Of a stretch of 64,000 nucleotides of DNA, positions 41,392 to 52,902 are shown in pieces. Source of the stretch: Limisphaerales bacterium (GTDB lineage: Bacteria; Verrucomicrobiota; Verrucomicrobiia; Limisphaerales; SXTU01); assembly GCA_009773355.1 (NCBI GenBank), contig WRPG01000018.1, positions 1-64,000 of the forward strand. Reading direction: 5' to 3'. Each line of letters begins with the position of its first letter. Positions within the stretch are counted from its first letter, which is position 1. The notes under the pieces were generated by a model that made no database searches, was not told where the DNA came from, and saw only the letters and a list, made by a program, of their open reading frames with translations. The position numbers and the translations under genes were made by a program.

Positions 41392-43806
41392 TCAGGAAGA
41401 GCCGCGTCGCCAAAGGACGACGCAGCCCAGCAGCGTGAGCGCCGAGATGCCTGCGCCGATGCGGAAAGGCCAGTCCACGTAGTCGAGGCGGACGGTGCTC
41501 TTGCCGGCGGGGATGGGGATGGCTTGGAAGGTGTGGTTGGCTCGGAGCACGGGCGCGGTTTGGCCGTTCACCGTCGCGCGCCAACTTGGGTAGAAGTTCT
41601 GCGCGATGACAATTCCATGTGCTGCATTCGCCTCAGCCAACACTTCAATGTTCATTGGGCTGAACCTGCTGACCCGCACAGCCCCGGTCAGGAACGGTGC
41701 TTCTGGCCGGCTGAAGTCAAACTTCATCTCATAACTCTCCGGTGTGGTCGGTGTGGCTATGAAGGAAAGCTGGCGCGGGTTCCAGTCTGGCTCCGAAGTT
41801 TTTTTGAAGCCGTGCGATGGGCTTGTCTCTTCAACTACGGCGGCAGGCAAGCTCACCAGCGGCATCGCCGTCTCTCGCCGTTCCCACTGCATCAACTCGC
41901 CGGGCTTCGTCGTGTGCGTCACGCCGAGGAAGTCCATGAGGTTCGCGGGCGCGGGGTTCGTGGTGCCGTAGAGGAAATACTCCACGTCGTTCCACTCGCG
42001 CGTCACGAGCGTGGACGCGCCGTTCACCTTGGGCAGGCCGTCGAGCAGGTTCAGGTTGCCCCAGAACGCCAGCCGCTGGCCGATGAAGTCGTCGTAGAAC
42101 TTCGGCACCATCCGCGTGTGCAGTGCGAGTTCGGCCTGCGGACTGAGCATGATGCGCGACTCGCCGAGCTTCGGCGCGGGCGTGAGCGCGCCCTTGCTGG
42201 CGTGGTAGGCGGTGGCGAGACCCGGCTCGAAGGCGGAGGCGGGGATGGTGGCAAGCAACGCTGGGTTCTTGCGCCACCCGGCCGTCGCGATGATGGCGAG
42301 AAACAACAGTGTGGCCATAGTTCTGCGCCGTGGCAGCGGTGAAAGCAGCGCCACATTCAGCACCAACAGCGCGACCATCCAACTGGTCAGTCCTGTAGCG
42401 GAGCCGGGCGTTCGGGTGCCGACGGAGAATGGCCAGAGCCACCGTTGCACCGACACGACGATGCCGAGCCAGAGGATTAGCCCAATCGGGTGGTCAAATT
42501 TCGCGGCTGCTAGCAGCGCCCTGACTCGGTCGTAGAACTTGTCGAGCGAGTCCATCGCTCCGTCAGTTCGCGGGTTCGCTTCCGCGCGGAGCCGCTCGGC
42601 GATGGGGACAAGCACAGACATTCCCCACGCCGCCAGCAACGGCACGGTGAAGGCCGCGAGCAGCAGCGCCTTCACCGGGAAGCGCACCACGCCCAGCGGC
42701 AGCACCTCGCGCAGCCAGCGCCAGAGCACAAAGTTGTCGCCCATCGCCAGCAGCACGGCCAGCAGCGTCGTCGCGCCGAGCAGCTTCACCTCCGGTGTCC
42801 GCACGCGCCACGCCGCCAGCAGCGCCAGCGTCAGCGGGACGATGCCGAGATAGACCGACGGGAAGAACGACTGCCCGATCATCACGAACACGCCCTGCTC
42901 GGTCTGGAAGTTCATGAACAGCGGGAAGAACAGGTTCACCCAGCCCCAGCCCGGCAGCGACCAGAACGTGTTGACCGCGTCCCCGCTGCGCTGCGACAGC
43001 GAGAGGAGTTGGAAGAAGGGGAGGAGCTGCGCGGCGCATAGGCCGGTGATGAGGGCGATGGTGGACGTAATACGTAATGCGTAATTCGTAAGAAAACCTC
43101 GGCTTACGTTTTCCGTTTTACGCTTTACGGCGGCGTCCATCACCGCCAAGGCCGTGAGAAGCGCCCACGTCAGCAAAATGATTTCCGGCGCACCGGTGAG
43201 CATCTGCATCGCGCCGGCCAGCGCGGCGAGGACGACGCTTCGCCCGCCTTCCTGCCACGAGCGCCGCACCGCCAGCATCACCCACGGCATCCAGCCGAGC
43301 GCGACGAGGTAGTTCGGGTAGATGACGCAGCCCAGCACCAGCCCGCTGAAGACGAACGCCACGCCCGCCACCGCCGCGCCGAAGCGGCTGCCCGTCCACC
43401 GTTCCGCCAACGCGCGCATCCCCATCCCGCCGAGGAACAGGTGCGCCACGCAGAAGAACCCCAGCGACCACGGCAGCGGCAACAGCAGGTAAATCAGCGC
43501 GCCGGGGTAGAGGCAGAGCGTGTTCCACTGAGCGAGGAAGGGCGCGCCGCAGTTCACGTAGGGATTCCACAGCGGGAAGAAGTCGCCGCTCCAGAAACAC
43601 TCGCGGTGGAAGTGCGCGAACGGGTAGCCGAGGAACCCGTAGTCGCGATAGAAGAACGCCTCGTCGCCGAAGAGCACGCGCCAGAAGGTGGCGGCCAGCA
43701 GCGCGGCGAGGATGAGGGCGAAGCGGCCGGGCGTGAGCCAAGCGTCTGCCGCGCCGAGGTCCGGGGTCTGGGGTCTGGGGTCTGGAGTTGAGGTGTCGGA
43801 AGTCAC
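41392..43806 (-). CDS. YfhO-like membrane protein, paralogue 1 of 4
   Basis: 804 residues from GTG 43806. About a dozen hydrophobic helices are followed by a soluble, beta-rich C-terminal domain (from about residue 560) and a final helix. The segment YPFAHFHRECFWSGDFFPLW followed by NPYVNCGAPFLAQWNTLC (about residues 60-100) is the conserved family signature. YfhO-type proteins are predicted GT-C glycosyltransferases acting from lipid-linked sugars; no activity is proved for this subgroup. Residues 226-247 come from an E element; residues 2-16 from TCTGGGG words. Confidence 0.85.
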   Translation of the reverse strand: MTSDTSTPDPRPQTPDLGAADAWLTPGRFALILAALLAATFWRVLFGDEAFFYRDYGFLGYPFAHFHRECFWSGDFFPLWNPYVNCGAPFLAQWNTLCLYPGALIYLLLPLPWSLGFFCVAHLFLGGMGMRALAERWTGSRFGAAVAGVAFVFSGLVLGCVIYPNYLVALGWMPWVMLAVRRSWQEGGRSVVLAALAGAMQMLTGAPEIILLTWALLTALAVMDAAVKRKTENVSRGFLTNYALRITSTIALITGLCAAQLLPFFQLLSLSQRSGDAVNTFWSLPGWGWVNLFFPLFMNFQTEQGVFVMIGQSFFPSVYLGIVPLTLALLAAWRVRTPEVKLLGATTLLAVLLAMGDNFVLWRWLREVLPLGVVRFPVKALLLAAFTVPLLAAWGMSVLVPIAERLRAEANPRTDGAMDSLDKFYDRVRALLAAAKFDHPIGLILWLGIVVSVQRWLWPFSVGTRTPGSATGLTSWMVALLVLNVALLSPLPRRRTMATLLFLAIIATAGWRKNPALLATIPASAFEPGLATAYHASKGALTPAPKLGESRIMLSPQAELALHTRMVPKFYDDFIGQRLAFWGNLNLLDGLPKVNGASTLVTREWNDVEYFLYGTTNPAPANLMDFLGVTHTTKPGELMQWERRETAMPLVSLPAAVVEETSPSHGFKKTSEPDWNPRQLSFIATPTTPESYEMKFDFSRPEAPFLTGAVRVSRFSPMNIEVLAEANAAHGIVIAQNFYPSWRATVNGQTAPVLRANHTFQAIPIPAGKSTVRLDYVDWPFRIGAGISALTLLGCVVLWRRGSS
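43066..43129. repeat. Word-type inverted repeat, family E, in frame inside yfhO paralogue 1 (E2)
   Basis: Arms CGTAATACGTAATGCGTAAT plus TCGTAAG and CTTACGTTTTCCGTTTTACG. It encodes residues about 226-247 of the protein (KRKTENVSRGFLTNYALRIT). The same insertion is found at the homologous site in the other three paralogues. Confidence 0.88.
43763..43792. repeat. TCTGGGG word repeat, family Q (Q1)
   Basis: Tandem GGTCTGGGGTCTGGGGTCTG words inside the 5' end of yfhO paralogue 1, encoding its N-terminal TPDPRPQTPDL. Also seen at 46347 and 58712. Confidence 0.75.
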
Positions 43807-43834
43807 GCGGGCTTTGTCTTTGTAGGAGACGACG

Positions 43835-46396
<2,562 letters not shown>

Positions 46397-46411
46397 GATG
46401 CTTTCGTGGGC

Positions 46412-46481
46412 GTAGGTGACGACGTTAGGAGTCTCTGACTTTCTCCTCGGTTGAAGTGAGACTCCTCACGTCGTCTGCTAC
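46412..46481. repeat. REPIN-like palindromic element, family A (A3)
   Basis: Arms GTAGGTGACGACGTTAGGAG plus TCTC and GACTCCTCACGTCGTCTGCT plus AC. It straddles the stop codon of yfhO paralogue 3, encoding its last residues (ADDVRSLTSTEEKVRDS). Confidence 0.88.
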
Positions 46482-48782
46482 GGGGGTTGGTCTTGCTCGC
46501 CACCACAGCACACCGCAGATGACGAGGCCAAGCGCGGACAGGGCGACGCCGAGTTGGAAGCGGCGGTCCACATACTCCAGCCGCACCGTGCTCCGGCCTG
46601 CGGAGATGGGCACAGCCTGGAAGGCGTGGTTCGCGCGGAGGATGGTTGCGAGCTGGCCGTTCACGGTGACTCGCCACGGATGATAGAACGCTTGGGCGAT
46701 GACGACCAGCGTGGGTGCGGAGGATTCCAGTTCACACTCGATGCGGTGGGCGGTCCAATTCGCAGACAAGACTTTAGCCGTAGCCGCGTTGGAGGCAGGC
46801 ACCTGCGCCTTGTCCCACGGATGAATGAAGACTGTTTCGGCGGGGTTCCAGTTCGGGCCGGCCATCGCGGGCAGGGAGACTTCTGCGGCGGCGAACTCGG
46901 GGCGTTGCCCGGCGGTGATGAGCGGGAGCGCAGTGTCGCGGCGGTGCCACTTGAAGATGTTCGTCGGCGAGCTGACGTGCGCGATGCCGAGGAAGTCGGC
47001 GAGCGGGCCGGGCAGCGAGTTGGTGCCGCCGGACAGAAAGAGGCGCGCCTCGACCTCCTGCTGCTCGCGCAAGTAGAGGCTGAAGATCCCGTCGGTCTTG
47101 GCGAGGCCGTCGAGGAGATTGAGATTGTCATAAAGCCCGATGCGCTGGAGGAGCAGCGTCTCGTCGAGCTTCGGCAGCATCTTGCTTTTGAACTCCATCA
47201 GCGCCTGCCAGGTGAGTGACGCACGGGCAGCGCCGTCGCGCGGCGCGGGGGCGAGCGCCTGCAAGTCCGGCTGGCCGGGCTGGAGGTAGGCTGGGGCGAC
47301 GGTCGGCGTGAGATCGGGCAAGTGGGAGCGCAAGTCCGCGAAGACCAGTCCAAGCACGGCGAGGCTCCAGAGGAAATTGCGAGTGCGCGTCTCCGCGTTC
47401 CGCAAGCCCAGCACGGCGGCAACGGTGAAGATGAGGAAGACACCACCTGCCGTGGCGCTGTAAAACAGGAGCAGCAGCGTCTCCAGACCTTCGCCAGCCA
47501 GCGGGTTGAGCCAGCCAAGCATGGCGATGAGCGCGACGACGGCGGCCAGCACGGCGGCGATGGCGCGCAGGCGATGGCGGGCCATGCGGGCGCGGGTTTC
47601 GTCCACGGTAGCAGCCGACGCGAGGAGGCGCTGACCCTCATTTGGCGTTTCGGGTTTGGAGCTTGAGGTTTCGGCGTCGCGGAACAGTTCCTTCAGCGCG
47701 AAGGCGGCGAGCATCGGCAGGATGAAGGTGAGCGGAATGACGAACTTCACCGGGTAGCGCATGACGCCGAGCGGCAGCACGCGCTCGAACAGGGAGTAGA
47801 GGAATCCGTTCTTGCCCAGCGCCAGCACGAGGCAGATCGCACCGAGCAAGGACAACACGCGTGAACGCCGGTCTGAGACCCGCAGCACGGCGAGCAAGGC
47901 CAGTGCAAGCACACCAGCCCCGGCGTAGTAGGATGAGGTCCAGTTCTGCCCGCTGTGCAACGGCACGCCCGGCGAGGTGAGAATGCAGCGGAACAGCGGC
48001 ACGAGGTAGTTCGCGAAGCCCCATGCCGGCAGCGACCACACGGAGTCGCCGAAGCCAGCGTCGCGCTGCGAGTGACGGAGGAGGTCGAGGAAGGGGAGGA
48101 GCTGGGCGGCGGAGAGGAGGGAGACGAGGGCGGCGATGCCCGTAAAACGTAATGCGTAATGCGTAAGGGGCGCTGGGCTTGCGGTTTCCGTTTTGCGTTT
48201 TACGCAGTCAGCGGCCAGCAACGCGCCGCAGATGAGCCAGGTGAACACGATGACTTCCGGCGCACCTGTGAGCATCTGAAGCGCGCCGACGAGCGCGGCC
48301 ACGACGAGCTTTCTTCCGCCTTTGCGCACGCTGCTCTCCACCGTCAGCACCACCCACGGGAGCAGGCCGAACGCGGCGATGTTGTTCGGCCACATGAGCG
48401 ATTGCTGCATCAGGCCGTGGAACGCGTAGGCCACGCCCGCGACGGCGGCGGCGAAGTTCATGCCTGTCCAACGCCGCGCGACAGCATACGCACCGAGGCC
48501 GCCGAGCCAGAGGTGCAGCAGCATGAACGCGCCCAGCGACCACGGCAGCGGCAGCAGCAGGTAACAGAGCGAGCCGGGGTAGAGCGTCATCGTGTTCCAT
48601 TGCGCGAGGAAGGGCAGGCCGCAGTTGTTGAGCGGGTTCCAGAGCGGCAGCTCGCCGCGCCAGAAACACTCGCGGTGGTAGTGCGCGATGGGGTAGCCGA
48701 AGACACTGAAGTCGCGCAGGATGAAGGTCGCCGAGCCGAGCAGCACGTCGGGCCACGACGCAAAGATGAGCGCTGCGAGCAA
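46425..48782 (-). CDS. YfhO-like membrane protein, paralogue 3 of 4 (N-terminus altered by a repeat)
   Basis: 785 residues from TTG 48782. An upstream in-frame CTG just after a repeat-borne stop codon would add about 15 codons (LNTPALNLFTPPRF), matching the FTPGRF segment of the other copies. No ATG or GTG fits, so the 5' end seems to have been replaced by an I-type repeat. Signature HYHRECFWRGELPLWNPLNN is intact. It carries an E element (residues 193-214) and, in the variable linker, an F-like word stretch plus half A element (about residues 366-392). Its last residues come from A3. Confidence 0.8.
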   Translation of the reverse strand: MLAALIFASWPDVLLGSATFILRDFSVFGYPIAHYHRECFWRGELPLWNPLNNCGLPFLAQWNTMTLYPGSLCYLLLPLPWSLGAFMLLHLWLGGLGAYAVARRWTGMNFAAAVAGVAYAFHGLMQQSLMWPNNIAAFGLLPWVVLTVESSVRKGGRKLVVAALVGALQMLTGAPEVIVFTWLICGALLAADCVKRKTETASPAPLTHYALRFTGIAALVSLLSAAQLLPFLDLLRHSQRDAGFGDSVWSLPAWGFANYLVPLFRCILTSPGVPLHSGQNWTSSYYAGAGVLALALLAVLRVSDRRSRVLSLLGAICLVLALGKNGFLYSLFERVLPLGVMRYPVKFVIPLTFILPMLAAFALKELFRDAETSSSKPETPNEGQRLLASAATVDETRARMARHRLRAIAAVLAAVVALIAMLGWLNPLAGEGLETLLLLFYSATAGGVFLIFTVAAVLGLRNAETRTRNFLWSLAVLGLVFADLRSHLPDLTPTVAPAYLQPGQPDLQALAPAPRDGAARASLTWQALMEFKSKMLPKLDETLLLQRIGLYDNLNLLDGLAKTDGIFSLYLREQQEVEARLFLSGGTNSLPGPLADFLGIAHVSSPTNIFKWHRRDTALPLITAGQRPEFAAAEVSLPAMAGPNWNPAETVFIHPWDKAQVPASNAATAKVLSANWTAHRIECELESSAPTLVVIAQAFYHPWRVTVNGQLATILRANHAFQAVPISAGRSTVRLEYVDRRFQLGVALSALGLVICGVLWWRARPTPVADDVRSLTSTEEKVRDS
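47608..47633. repeat. Half REP element, family A variant, in frame (A7)
   Basis: Single arm GTAGCAGCCGACGCGAGGAG plus GCGCTG, next to a TTTGGAGCTTGAGG word stretch. It encodes part of the variable linker of yfhO paralogue 3 (EGQRLLASAATVD). Confidence 0.7.
48141..48204. repeat. Word-type inverted repeat, family E, in frame inside yfhO paralogue 3 (E4)
   Basis: Arms CGTAAAACGTAATGCGTAAT plus GCGTAAG and the inverted GGTTTCCGTTTTGCGTTTTA plus CG. It encodes residues 193-214 (KRKTETASPAPLTHYALRF region). Confidence 0.88.
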
Positions 48783-48830
48783 TGCGGCGAAGCGCGGGGG
48801 CGTGAACAGGTTGAGGGCGGGAGTGTTCAG

Positions 48831-48864
48831 TAGTCAGTGTTCAGTTATCAGTGGGCGACGAGCG
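48831..48864. repeat. Word-type repeat, family I, at the yfhO 3/4 junction (I3)
   Basis: Contains AGTAGTCAGTGTTCAGTTAT plus CAGTGG. On the minus strand it holds the stop codon of paralogue 4 (encoding PLITEH) and abuts the proposed CTG start of paralogue 3. Confidence 0.75.
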
Positions 48865-51272
48865 CGCAGCAGGCCGAAAAGCACAAGGGCGAGCGTGGTG
48901 AGCGAGAATGCTGCGCCAAGTCGGAAGGCGTGGTCCACGTAGCGGAGTTCGATGGTGTGTCGGCCTGCACTGACTTCAATGGCTTGGAAGGCGTGGTTCG
49001 CGCGGCGGATGGGCAGCTCGCGCTCGCCCTCGAAGGCTTTCCACGGATGATAGTAAGTCTGCGCGATGACGACCCACACGGGTGCGTTGGCTTCGACCTC
49101 GATGCTGAGGGATTCGCGTGCCCAGCGCGTGGACAAGACGGTCGCGCGCGTGATGGCGCTGGCGTTGGTGGCGCGGGAGATGGCGAGCAGTTCCTTCGGC
49201 AGGAAGACGATTCCCGCGGGGTCGTAGCCTGTGTCCACAAGCTCGCGCAGGGTGTTCGTGGCGTCGGTGAAGACCGGCTCCATGCCGGCGGTGACGAGGG
49301 GAAGCGCGTTGGTGCGGTGCGTCCAGGTGAAGAGCGTTTCGCTGGATGAAATGCGCGTGATGCCGAGGAAGTCCGCGAAGCGCTCGGGGAATGGGCGGTC
49401 GTGGCCGTAGAGGAGCCACCAAGTGTCGGATAGCTCGCGCGGGAATTGTGAGAAGAAGCCGTTGGCCTTGGGCACGCCATCGAGGAGGTTCCAGTTCGCG
49501 AAGAGCGCGCGGCGGGCACCGATGCAGTAGTTCAACGCGTCGGGGTTGTGCGCGTGCGCCATGAAGCCCTCCATCTCGCGGCTGACCATCGCGCGGCCTT
49601 CGCCGAGGCGCGGCATGGCGGTGGAGAACTTCGCGACGCCCGGCTCGTAGGCTTGAGTGATGACGGTGGGGTTCTGGCGCGGGGCGTGGGTGAGGATGTT
49701 AAAAGCGATGACAGCGAGGAGGACGAGTCGGGCGATGATGCTGGCTGTTTTTGAGGTGACGCGTTCGATGAAAATCCAGGCGGCAAAGACGAGGCCGAGA
49801 CTGAAAACTTGAAGACAGGCGCTTACTGTCACTCGCATTGCGAGATCGAGTGAATCCGAATCCGCTCCCAACGAATGCAGGGAGCTGCGGAATTCAGGCT
49901 CCACGATGAAGTAGATGCAAAAGAGGAACCCACCACCGATGACCCCGAAATCTCGAAGAGCGATGAGATAAGAATGGTTACGTGCAACCGCTGGCTCGGC
50001 TACAGCAGTCTCCGCCTCTGTCGTCGTGGGGTTTTTGCCCTCACCCCGGCCCTCTCCCCCAGCGGGGGCGAGGGAGTGGACATGCCGGGTCGGAGACCGG
50101 CGCTCCGCCAAGGCCATCGCCGCCAGGAACGGCAGCACCATCAGCGGCAGCAGCACATACTTGATCGGGAAGCGGATGAAGCCGAGCGGCGGACAGAGGG
50201 CCTTCAGCCAGTCGAGCAGGAAGGCGTTGTGTCCCATCGCGAGCCAGACGCCGAGCAGGGCGACGACTGCGAGCAGCCAGACCCGCGGCTCGCGTCGCCG
50301 CCACACCGCGAGGGCGGCGAGTGCGAGGATGCCGATGCCGGGGTAGTAGCTGGAGGTCCACTGCTGGTCGAGGTGCGTGAAGACACCGAGCCGGTCCGGG
50401 GTCATGCGGAAGAGCGGAACGAAGAAGTTCGCCCAGCCCCAGAGCGGCATGGCGTAGAGGTTGTCATCGAAGCCGGCGGTGCGATGCGAGTGGCGGAGCA
50501 AATCCAAGAACGGCAGAAGTTGCGCGGCAGAGAGGAGGGTGACGAGGAGGGCGAGGGACGTAAAACGTAATGCGTAATGCGTAAGGGGGACTTGGCTTAC
50601 GTTTTCCGTTTCCCGTTTTAGGCACTCAAGCAACACGAATGCTGCGGCGATGGCCCAGGTGAACAAAATGACTTCCGGTGCCCCCGCGAGCATCTGCATC
50701 GCGCCGACGAGCGCGGCAAGGAGGACGGTTCTTCCACCTTCCTTGCACGCGCGCTCGACGAGCAGCCACAGCCACGGTGCCCAGGCGAGCGCGGCGACGT
50801 TGTTCGGCCACATGACGGCGTGGAGGGTGAAGCCGTTGAAGGCGAAGGCCAGGCCAGCGACGCTCGCGGCGAAGCGGTTGCCGGTCCAGTGGTGCGCGAG
50901 GCGATACGCGCCCGCGCCCGCCAGCAGCAGGTGGGCGAGGCTGAACCAGCCCAGCGCCCACGGCATCGGGCCGAGCAGGTAGATGAGCGCGCCGGGGTAG
51001 AGGCACATGGTGTTCCACTGCGCGAGGTGCGGGAGACCACAGGAGTTGTAGGGATTCCAGAGCGGGATTTCCCCGCGCCAGAAGCATTCGCGGTGGTAGT
51101 GCGCGAGCGGGTAGGCGAAGTGGCCAAAGTCGCGGTAGTAAAACGTGTGGCTGCCGAGGACGACCTCTGGAAACGCGGCGAAGAGGCACATCGCCATCAA
51201 CACGAGGAACCGCCCCGGCGTGAACCAATCGTCCGCAGTCGCGGCGGAGGGTTGGTTCACAGCGAGAGTCAT
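48834..51272 (-). CDS. YfhO-like membrane protein, paralogue 4 of 4
   Basis: 812 residues from ATG 51272, the only copy with a clean ATG start and no Q words at the N-terminus. It is upstream-most, so it heads the four-gene array. Signature HYHRECFWRGEIPLWNPYNS and CGLPHLAQWNTMC. E element at residues 218-238 (LKRETENVSQVPLTHYALRF). In the variable linker (about 399-412) a different, family P repeat encodes SLAPAGGEGRGEGKN. The stop codon lies in the I3 repeat. Intervals between the four genes are 28-51 bases, so they form one transcript. Confidence 0.87.
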   Translation of the reverse strand: MTLAVNQPSAATADDWFTPGRFLVLMAMCLFAAFPEVVLGSHTFYYRDFGHFAYPLAHYHRECFWRGEIPLWNPYNSCGLPHLAQWNTMCLYPGALIYLLGPMPWALGWFSLAHLLLAGAGAYRLAHHWTGNRFAASVAGLAFAFNGFTLHAVMWPNNVAALAWAPWLWLLVERACKEGGRTVLLAALVGAMQMLAGAPEVILFTWAIAAAFVLLECLKRETENVSQVPLTHYALRFTSLALLVTLLSAAQLLPFLDLLRHSHRTAGFDDNLYAMPLWGWANFFVPLFRMTPDRLGVFTHLDQQWTSSYYPGIGILALAALAVWRRREPRVWLLAVVALLGVWLAMGHNAFLLDWLKALCPPLGFIRFPIKYVLLPLMVLPFLAAMALAERRSPTRHVHSLAPAGGEGRGEGKNPTTTEAETAVAEPAVARNHSYLIALRDFGVIGGGFLFCIYFIVEPEFRSSLHSLGADSDSLDLAMRVTVSACLQVFSLGLVFAAWIFIERVTSKTASIIARLVLLAVIAFNILTHAPRQNPTVITQAYEPGVAKFSTAMPRLGEGRAMVSREMEGFMAHAHNPDALNYCIGARRALFANWNLLDGVPKANGFFSQFPRELSDTWWLLYGHDRPFPERFADFLGITRISSSETLFTWTHRTNALPLVTAGMEPVFTDATNTLRELVDTGYDPAGIVFLPKELLAISRATNASAITRATVLSTRWARESLSIEVEANAPVWVVIAQTYYHPWKAFEGERELPIRRANHAFQAIEVSAGRHTIELRYVDHAFRLGAAFSLTTLALVLFGLLRARRPLITEH
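50038..50078. repeat. Palindromic repeat, family P, in frame inside yfhO paralogue 4
   Basis: CCCTCACCCCGGCCCTCTCC followed by CCCAGCGGGGGCGAGGGAG, an imperfect hairpin. This CTCACCCCGGCCCTCTCCCC type is one I recall as a common repeat of several phyla. It encodes LAPAGGEGRGEG. Confidence 0.75.
50559..50621. repeat. Word-type inverted repeat, family E, in frame inside yfhO paralogue 4 (E5)
   Basis: Arms CGTAAAACGTAATGCGTAAT plus GCGTAAG and CTTACGTTTTCCGTTTCCCG plus TTTTA. It encodes residues 218-238. Confidence 0.88.
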
Positions 51273-51402
51273 GGGAGGAATTGTTGCGGACGGGCGCGAT
51301 GGCCCAAAGGAAAAACTGCGCCCATTTCAGGCTTCCGCCGGTCGCCGCACCGGACTAGGTTTTGCCCGCACTCACCAGAATCGTCCTGAACCCAGCACTC
51401 CC

Positions 51403-52812
51403 ATGGACGCAAAACATTACGACCTCGTGGTCATCGGCTCCGGGCCGGCCGGCGAGAAGGGCGCGGCGCAGGCGGCTTACTTCGGCCGGAAGGTCGCGCT
51501 CATCGAGAAGGAGCCGGCACTCGGCGGTGCGGCGGCGAACACCGGCACGCTGCCGTCCAAGACGCTGCGCGAGACGGCGCTCTATCTCTCCGGCTTCCGC
51601 CAGCGCGGCCTGCACGCGGTCCACTTCAGCCTCAAGGAGCAGATCACACCGCGCGATTTCCTCTATCGCGAGCGGCTCGTGGTGCAGACCGAGCGAGCGC
51701 GCATCGTGGACAACCTCAAGCGCCACAACGTGGACCTCTACACCGGCTTCGCGTCGTTCGTGGACGCGCACACGGTCGCGGTCGCGCCGCGGCACTCGCC
51801 CTCGGCGCACTTGCACGCGGACAAAATCCTCATCGCCACCGGCTCGCATCCGTTTCATCCGGCGAACTTCCCGTTCCACGACTCGCGCGTGTATGACTCG
51901 GACACCATCCTGAACATCCGCGAAATCCCGGCGACGATGCTCGTGGCCGGCGGCGGCGTCATCGGCTGCGAATACGCCTGCATGTTCGCGGCGCTGGGCA
52001 TCAAGGTCACGCTCGTCGAGGGCCGCGACCGGCTGCTGGGCTTCATTGACGCCGAGGTGTCGCACGCGCTGGCCGACGGGATGCGCGCGGTGGGCGTGGA
52101 GTTTTACATGAACGACGGCATCGAGCAGATCGAGACGGGCGAGGTGATCACCGCGAAGCTCAAGTCCGGCAAGGTGCTCAAGACGCATTCGCTCCTCGCC
52201 GCCACGGGCCGCTCCGGCAACACGCAGAACATGGGCCTCGAAGCCATCGGCCTTCAGCCCGACTCGCGCGGCAACCTCAAGGTCAACGCCAGCTTCCAGA
52301 CGGCCCTGCCGCACATCTACGCGGTCGGCGACGTGGTGGGCTTCCCCGCGCTGGCGGCGACCTCGATGGAGCAGGCGCGCGTGGCGATGGTCCACGCCTT
52401 CGACCTGAAATACAAAAGCGGCGTCGCGAACATCCTGCCCTACGGCATCTACACGATCCCCGAGGTCTCGATGGCGGGCGAGACCGAGGAGTCGCTGGCG
52501 AAGGCGGGCGTGCCCTACGTGGTGGGCCGCGCCCGCTATGCGCAGAACGCGCGCGGCCAGATCATCGGCGACAAGGACGGCTTCCTGAAACTGCTCTTCC
52601 GCGAGGAGGACATGAAGCTGCTGGGCGTCGTCGTCATCGGCGAGCAGGCGAGCGAGCTGGTCCATGTGGGACTCACCGCGCTGCTCACGCAATCGGGCGC
52701 GGACCTGTTCATCCAGACCTGCTTCAACTACCCGACGCTGACGGAACTCTACAAATACGCGACGTATGACGCGTTGGGACAAAAGGCGAAGCGGAGGAAG
52801 GCGGGAAAGTGA
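51403..52812 (+). CDS. sthA: Soluble NAD(P) transhydrogenase SthA-like
   Basis: 469 residues from ATG 51403. It belongs to the flavoprotein disulfide reductase fold and would interconvert NADPH and NADH. FAD motif YDLVVIGSGPAGEKGAAQAA at 6-25, NAD motif MLVAGGGVIGCEYACMFAAL, and HIYAVGDVVGFPALAATSME. The redox-disulfide site is replaced by GGAAANTGTLPSKTLRE with no cysteine, as expected for transhydrogenases rather than lipoamide dehydrogenases. The C-terminal H-x4-E acid-base pair is also missing. The stop codon and last residues lie in the G2 repeat. Confidence 0.9.
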   Translation: MDAKHYDLVVIGSGPAGEKGAAQAAYFGRKVALIEKEPALGGAAANTGTLPSKTLRETALYLSGFRQRGLHAVHFSLKEQITPRDFLYRERLVVQTERARIVDNLKRHNVDLYTGFASFVDAHTVAVAPRHSPSAHLHADKILIATGSHPFHPANFPFHDSRVYDSDTILNIREIPATMLVAGGGVIGCEYACMFAALGIKVTLVEGRDRLLGFIDAEVSHALADGMRAVGVEFYMNDGIEQIETGEVITAKLKSGKVLKTHSLLAATGRSGNTQNMGLEAIGLQPDSRGNLKVNASFQTALPHIYAVGDVVGFPALAATSMEQARVAMVHAFDLKYKSGVANILPYGIYTIPEVSMAGETEESLAKAGVPYVVGRARYAQNARGQIIGDKDGFLKLLFREEDMKLLGVVVIGEQASELVHVGLTALLTQSGADLFIQTCFNYPTLTELYKYATYDALGQKAKRRKAGK

Positions 52813-52896
52813 GCAGGTGAGAAAGTGGGAAAGTGAGGAGAGCAACTGCCACCCTCTCGCTTTCCCACTTTCCCACTTTCCCACCTTCTCACCTGC
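52804..52896. repeat. Word-type inverted repeat, family G, at the sthA 3' end (G2)
   Basis: Left arm GGAAAGTGAGCAGGTGAGAA plus AGTGGG; right arm CTTTCCCACTTTCCCACCTT plus CTCACCTGCTC. It supplies the sthA stop codon and sits between convergent genes. Confidence 0.88.
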
Positions 52897-52902
52897 TCCG
52901 CG

